From positions 2,408,501-2,472,500 of the forward strand of contig NZ_CP053590.1 of assembly GCF_013365535.1 (NCBI RefSeq): a DNA stretch of 64,000 nucleotides, given 5' to 3'. A model generated the notes under the pieces. It had not been told where the DNA came from, ran no database searches, and saw only the letters and a program-made list of their open reading frames with translations. Below, piece after piece: positions 60,217 through 64,000 of the stretch; the stretch's first letter is position 1; each line of letters opens with the position of its first letter. The position numbers and the translations under genes were made by a program. Origin of the DNA: Aquimarina sp. TRL1. GTDB lineage: Bacteria > Bacteroidota > Bacteroidia > Flavobacteriales > Flavobacteriaceae.

Positions 60217-63200
60217 TTATTTAATACCTATTTTCTTCGTCGCAGACCACTTGTCTCCCTGAACTTTGATAAAGTAAATTCCAGAAGATAATGAAGGGAA
60301 ATCTCCGGAATCGATATCGATCGTATTCATTCCTTTTGAAATTCTGTTAGAAACTACTTTTCCAATGCGTTCCCCATTAAAACTATAAATCATAATATCA
60401 ATTGTTTCTTCTTGTGGAGATGATAGCTCAACAAAAACATGTTCTGATGCTTCAATAATTGTCGGATACACTTTTAGCGTATTTTCTGCAGCAATTGCAA
60501 TTGTACAGTCTTCTACATAGACAGTAATTTCGTCAGCTCCAGTACAGTCATTACACCCATCTACGGTTACTCGATAAGTAGTTGTTTCCGTAGGAGAAAC
60601 GACAATGCTTCTGGTGATTTCACCTGTCGACCACAAGTAGGTAACCTTATCGGTATTAGATTGCTGGGCGCTTCTTACGTTTATTACAGGTTCTACACAA
60701 TCTCCCAGATTAAAATTAAAATCTCCAAAAGATTCTGCATCTCCTTCTATAGAGAACCATCCGGATCCTCCATTAGTTCCAGGAGTTGCTTCAAAATTAT
60801 TAGCATCTATACCTAACTGGAAAGCAGGACCTCTTCGGCTGATGGTATAACTTAGATCACCTCCAATTTGCGTAATGGTTCCGGTAAGCTCCGTGTAATA
60901 CACCCATTTGGAAGAGTCTTCTTCCTGGTGGCAATCGTTTCCTTTAGGACTATCAACAGGAGGAGTTGCGGTAAGGCCGGAAAAAGTAGCGTTTACCACA
61001 AAGGTGGTGTTTGATACATTGTATTCAAAAACTCTACCCTGTACAGTAGCAGTTCCATCTGCATTTTCTTTCCAGGTCATATCTATATTTCTGAACCATC
61101 TTCTGATTCCATTATCATTTATGAATACGACGAAGTTATGTGGTCCTCTACAGTAATCGGTATCCAGTAGCTTGTATTCATCACATATCTCACAGTCTCC
61201 ATCTGCTTCAGCAGTAGCAGTTAATACAATCTCATCTCCTAAACAGATGGTTTGATCTTCTCCTGCATCTACAGATAGTTCATCTACAGTAACAGTAACA
61301 CTGTCTTCCGCGGTACAGTCATTATTGTTTACAGTCACGGTATAAGTCGTAGTTTCCTGTGGACTTACTTCGATACTCGCAGTTGTTTCTCCGGTAGACC
61401 ATAGGAAATCTCCCGATCCGGTAGCAGTAAGCGTCACACTCTCTCCTAAACAAATCATTTCATCATCCCCTGCGGCTACTTGTACATCATGAACGATAAT
61501 CGTTACTTCTTTAATAACTTCGCAATTTCCTTCCGTAGCAGTAACCGAATAGGTAGTAGTTTCTTGCGGGCTTACTTCGATACTATTCGTAGTTTCTCCT
61601 GTCGACCATAGGAAATCTCCGGATCCAATGGCAATCAAAGTTGTACTTTCTCCAAGACAGATACTTTCTGCTGGGGTTACTTCTATATCTACCGTTGGAT
61701 TATGTACAGTAACAGTTACTTCATCAGTAGCTTTACACCCATTTTTGGTCGTGGTTACGGTATAGGTGGTAGTTTCTTGTGGACTCACTTCGATACTCGC
61801 TGTTGTTTCTTCAGTAGACCATAGGAAATCTCCCGATCCGGTAGCAGTAAGTGTTACACTTTCTCCTAAACAGATCGTTTCATCATCTCCTGCAGTTACC
61901 TGTACATCGTGAACAGTGATGGTTATTTCTTTGATAACTTCACAAGTTCCTTCTTTGGCAATAACTGAATAGGTGGTGGTTTCTTGCGGGCTTACTTCGA
62001 TACTATTCGTAGTTTCCCCTGTCGACCATAGGAAATCTCCCGATCCAATAGCAATTAAGGTTGTACTTTCTCCAAGACAGATACTTTCTGCTGGAGTTAC
62101 TTCTATATCCACCGTTGGATTATGTACAGTAACAGTTACTTCGTCAGTCGCTTTACATCCATTTTTTGTAGTGGTTACAGTATAGGTAGTAGTTTCCTGT
62201 GGACTTACTTCGATACTCGCTGTGGTTTCTCCGGTAGACCATAAGAAATCTCCTGATCCGGTAGCAGTAAGTGTGATATTTTCTCCTTTACAGATACTTT
62301 GATCAGCACCAGCATCTACTGTTACGGTATTTACTATAACGATTACCTCATCTGTAGCAGTACAATTATCATTTGATGTTGTTACGGTATAGGTTGTGGT
62401 TTCCTGTGGGCTTACTTCGATACTGGCTGTCGTTTCTCCTGTAGACCATAAGTAATCTCCTGTTCCGGTAGCGATTAATGTTACTGTTTCTCCAAGACAA
62501 ATTGTTTGATCTGCTCCGGCATCGATACTGGCGGTATTGACCGTAACGATAACTTCATCTATAGCAGTACATCCATTTTCAGTAACCGTAACCGAATAGG
62601 TAGTGGTTTCTTGTGGACTCACTTCAATACTTTGTGTGGTTTCTCCGGTTGACCATTTATAATTACCTCCACCAGCAGCGGTTAATGTAGCAGTTTCTCC
62701 CAGACAAATTGCCTGATCAGCACCTGCTTCTGCGGTCACATCAGTTAATGTTATTTTCACTTCGTCTGTAGCTTCGCAACCTTCACAGTCTTTTACAGTA
62801 ACACTGTAGTTTCCTGCCTCTGTAACGGTAATGCTTTGCGTGGTTTCTCCTGTAGACCATTCATAAGAGATACCTCCGGTATTTGCAGTATCAGTGATAT
62901 CCATCAGATCACCAAACCATTCGGTACATTCACCAAAAGATCCTCCTGTCCACGCACCCATTCCGAATTGATTACTGTCGAGAGATGCTCCGTCTGCCAA
63001 AATGTAGTGATTACCTCCTCGAGTTAATACGGTATACACAGTGTCATTTACTGTTATTGTACCAGAGAATGTTCTGTAGAATGTTCTGGCACTTCCTAAC
63101 CCATTTTTATAGCATTGGGCATTCCAGGTGTTTCCTCCATGTGTTTTGTTTGTCAAAGTGATATTTACAATTCCTACCTCTCCATTTCGGGATACAGTAC

Positions 63201-64000
63201 CTGTAATAGTTGCAGTATTGTCTTCATATTCAGTAAGAATTAAATCATTTCCAGCTTTCCAGATAAGATGAGCCCCTCTACACCCGGCACCTCTCTGAAA
63301 GATAACTCCGTTACCAGGAGTGGGGAAACAACCTCCAGAGGTGTCTGCATCGGTAATTTTATAGACTTTAGAGATAGTGTTACATTCAGAAGCTCCATTT
63401 ACTTGTGCGGTTAAGGTAACTTCTTCTCCAGGACAGAAAGATTGATCCTCCCCAATATCTACTGTAAGATTTTTTACAGTTACAGTTACTTCATCGGTAG
63501 CCTGACAGTTTCCATCAGTAGCTGTTACGCTATAGGTTGTTGTCTGATCAGGACTTACCTGGATACTTGCGGTCGTTGCTCCGGTAGACCAGCTAAAGTT
63601 TCCTGTTCCATTTGCCGTTAGTGTAACGGTTTCTCCTGCGCAAATAGTCTGATCTTCTCCAGCATCTACACTGGCATCTCCCTCACTAATCGTAATACTA
63701 TCTGTAGCGACACAATTGTCACAGTCTTTAACGGTTACTGTATATGTTCCGGGATTGGTTACATAAATAGAAGGGGAGGTAGCCCCATTAGACCATTGGT
63801 AGGTTGTATTTGTGTAATTATTTCCAGCAACACAATCCATCATGATATGAATATCTCCTACTGTATAAGAGAAATGAGAAGTGCTGAACCAAAAAGAACT
63901 TCCGACTTTATTGATGTCTCTATCATTGGTGTTTGCTCCCTTACCTAATTGAAGAGGACCTCCTCTTCTAGAAAATGTAAATGACATGGGGAACCACCAG
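60217..64000 (-). CDS. T9SS-exported Ig-like repeat protein (5' end beyond window)
   Basis: At least 1,261 codons are visible. The frame stays open past the ATG at 63987 to the window edge (upstream codons read W-W-F-P), and that Met lies inside a domain, so the start is outside. The C-terminal 80 residues are a T9SS type A sorting domain (VYPTIIEASEHVFVEL, then GIYFIKVQGDKWSATKKIGI), which directs export and surface anchoring. The body is a chain of ten or so Ig-like units of about 70 residues with the pattern DxTICLGExVTLTATGSG, LWSTGETTxSIEVSPQETTTYTVT, C-ATDEVTVTV. Three copies (the first partial) of a distinct domain of about 150 residues are inserted, ending in SRRGPAFQLGIDAN-like stretches. 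SprB-like repetitive adhesins are comparable. A terminator follows. Confidence 0.9.
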   Translation of the reverse strand, partial: WWFPMSFTFSRRGGPLQLGKGANTNDRDINKVGSSFWFSTSHFSYTVGDIHIMMDCVAGNNYTNTTYQWSNGATSPSIYVTNPGTYTVTVKDCDNCVATDSITISEGDASVDAGEDQTICAGETVTLTANGTGNFSWSTGATTASIQVSPDQTTTYSVTATDGNCQATDEVTVTVKNLTVDIGEDQSFCPGEEVTLTAQVNGASECNTISKVYKITDADTSGGCFPTPGNGVIFQRGAGCRGAHLIWKAGNDLILTEYEDNTATITGTVSRNGEVGIVNITLTNKTHGGNTWNAQCYKNGLGSARTFYRTFSGTITVNDTVYTVLTRGGNHYILADGASLDSNQFGMGAWTGGSFGECTEWFGDLMDITDTANTGGISYEWSTGETTQSITVTEAGNYSVTVKDCEGCEATDEVKITLTDVTAEAGADQAICLGETATLTAAGGGNYKWSTGETTQSIEVSPQETTTYSVTVTENGCTAIDEVIVTVNTASIDAGADQTICLGETVTLIATGTGDYLWSTGETTASIEVSPQETTTYTVTTSNDNCTATDEVIVIVNTVTVDAGADQSICKGENITLTATGSGDFLWSTGETTASIEVSPQETTTYTVTTTKNGCKATDEVTVTVHNPTVDIEVTPAESICLGESTTLIAIGSGDFLWSTGETTNSIEVSPQETTTYSVIAKEGTCEVIKEITITVHDVQVTAGDDETICLGESVTLTATGSGDFLWSTEETTASIEVSPQETTTYTVTTTKNGCKATDEVTVTVHNPTVDIEVTPAESICLGESTTLIAIGSGDFLWSTGETTNSIEVSPQETTTYSVTATEGNCEVIKEVTIIVHDVQVAAGDDEMICLGESVTLTATGSGDFLWSTGETTASIEVSPQETTTYTVTVNNNDCTAEDSVTVTVDELSVDAGEDQTICLGDEIVLTATAEADGDCEICDEYKLLDTDYCRGPHNFVVFINDNGIRRWFRNIDMTWKENADGTATVQGRVFEYNVSNTTFVVNATFSGLTATPPVDSPKGNDCHQEEDSSKWVYYTELTGTITQIGGDLSYTISRRGPAFQLGIDANNFEATPGTNGGSGWFSIEGDAESFGDFNFNLGDCVEPVINVRSAQQSNTDKVTYLWSTGEITRSIVVSPTETTTYRVTVDGCNDCTGADEITVYVEDCTIAIAAENTLKVYPTIIEASEHVFVELSSPQEETIDIMIYSFNGERIGKVVSNRISKGMNTIDIDSGDFPSLSSGIYFIKVQGDKWSATKKIGIK
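61371..62280 (-). repeat. 420-bp tandem repeats in the T9SS gene
   Basis: Blocks starting near 61371, 61791 and 62211 are almost identical and spaced exactly 420 bp, that is two Ig units. They encode paired modules beginning PTVDIEVTPAESICLG and VQVTAGDDETICLG. Confidence 0.8.

Noticed and set aside
61371..62280. CRISPR-like regular repeats
   Set aside because: The regular spacing is that of in-frame Ig units; repeat length and lack of unique short spacers exclude CRISPR.
63985..63987. ATG at 63987 as the start of the T9SS protein
   Set aside because: The frame remains open upstream, no signal peptide follows, and the Met lies inside a domain seen complete elsewhere in the protein.

Overview
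The window looks like the chromosome of a marine-type flavobacterium (Bacteroidota, Flavobacteriia). The DNA is AT-rich. Genes are preceded by the Bacteroidota promoter pattern (TTG, 17-20 bp, TAnnTTTG) rather than by Shine-Dalgarno sequences. Secreted proteins dominate, one carrying a type IX secretion (T9SS) C-terminal sorting domain, and the housekeeping proteins have flavobacterial form. No genus can be assigned from the sequence alone.

Layout. 1-8.2 kb: a minus-strand group of secreted proteins, namely an edge-truncated aerolysin-like lipoprotein, a collagen-like lipoprotein, a PLP decarboxylase, and two paralogous secreted beta-helix proteins with a small secreted protein between them. 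8.2-16.9 kb: a conserved block with an AsmA-like envelope protein, a YhhQ-type queuosine-precursor transporter, a FolK-deoxynucleoside kinase fusion, a SpoU rRNA/tRNA methyltransferase, MutS, tRNA-Gly(GCC) and tRNA-Leu(TAA). 17.2-54.2 kb: an accessory region of giant secreted polymorphic-toxin proteins. 54.3-54.9 kb: a YefM-YoeB toxin-antitoxin pair. 55-60 kb: a hypothetical exported protein, a cytochrome P450, a gene-poor stretch with a candidate small RNA, a lipoprotein and a small protein. 60.2-64 kb: a long T9SS-exported protein of Ig-like repeats that runs off the right edge.

The most interesting content is the 37-kb toxin region. Two full-length YD/RHS paralogues of about 3,400 residues each start with a signal peptide, end in an RHS-core-like segment and carry different C-terminal tips. 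Both tips contain a zinc-protease signature ([11 protein letters not shown] in the first, [11 protein letters not shown] in the second). Each rhs gene overlaps the start of a small downstream gene that encodes an unrelated signal-peptide protein, the arrangement expected of periplasmic immunity proteins. The second rhs gene is the fourth gene of a tight operon whose other products are a 2,051-residue protein with a SpvB/TcB-like start, a 2,205-residue protein with three LRR-plus-Ig modules, and a LolA-like periplasmic protein. This suggests a Tc-toxin-like split shell adapted for export through the Sec pathway. The first rhs gene stands alone and may share these partners. A conserved noncoding repeat with its own hairpin and terminator follows both toxin/immunity pairs and occurs again in partial form before yefM, which points to cassette exchange.

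The assignments of metalloprotease toxin, immunity protein, TcB-like shell and LolA-like partner are inferences from motifs and gene order, not from database searches.
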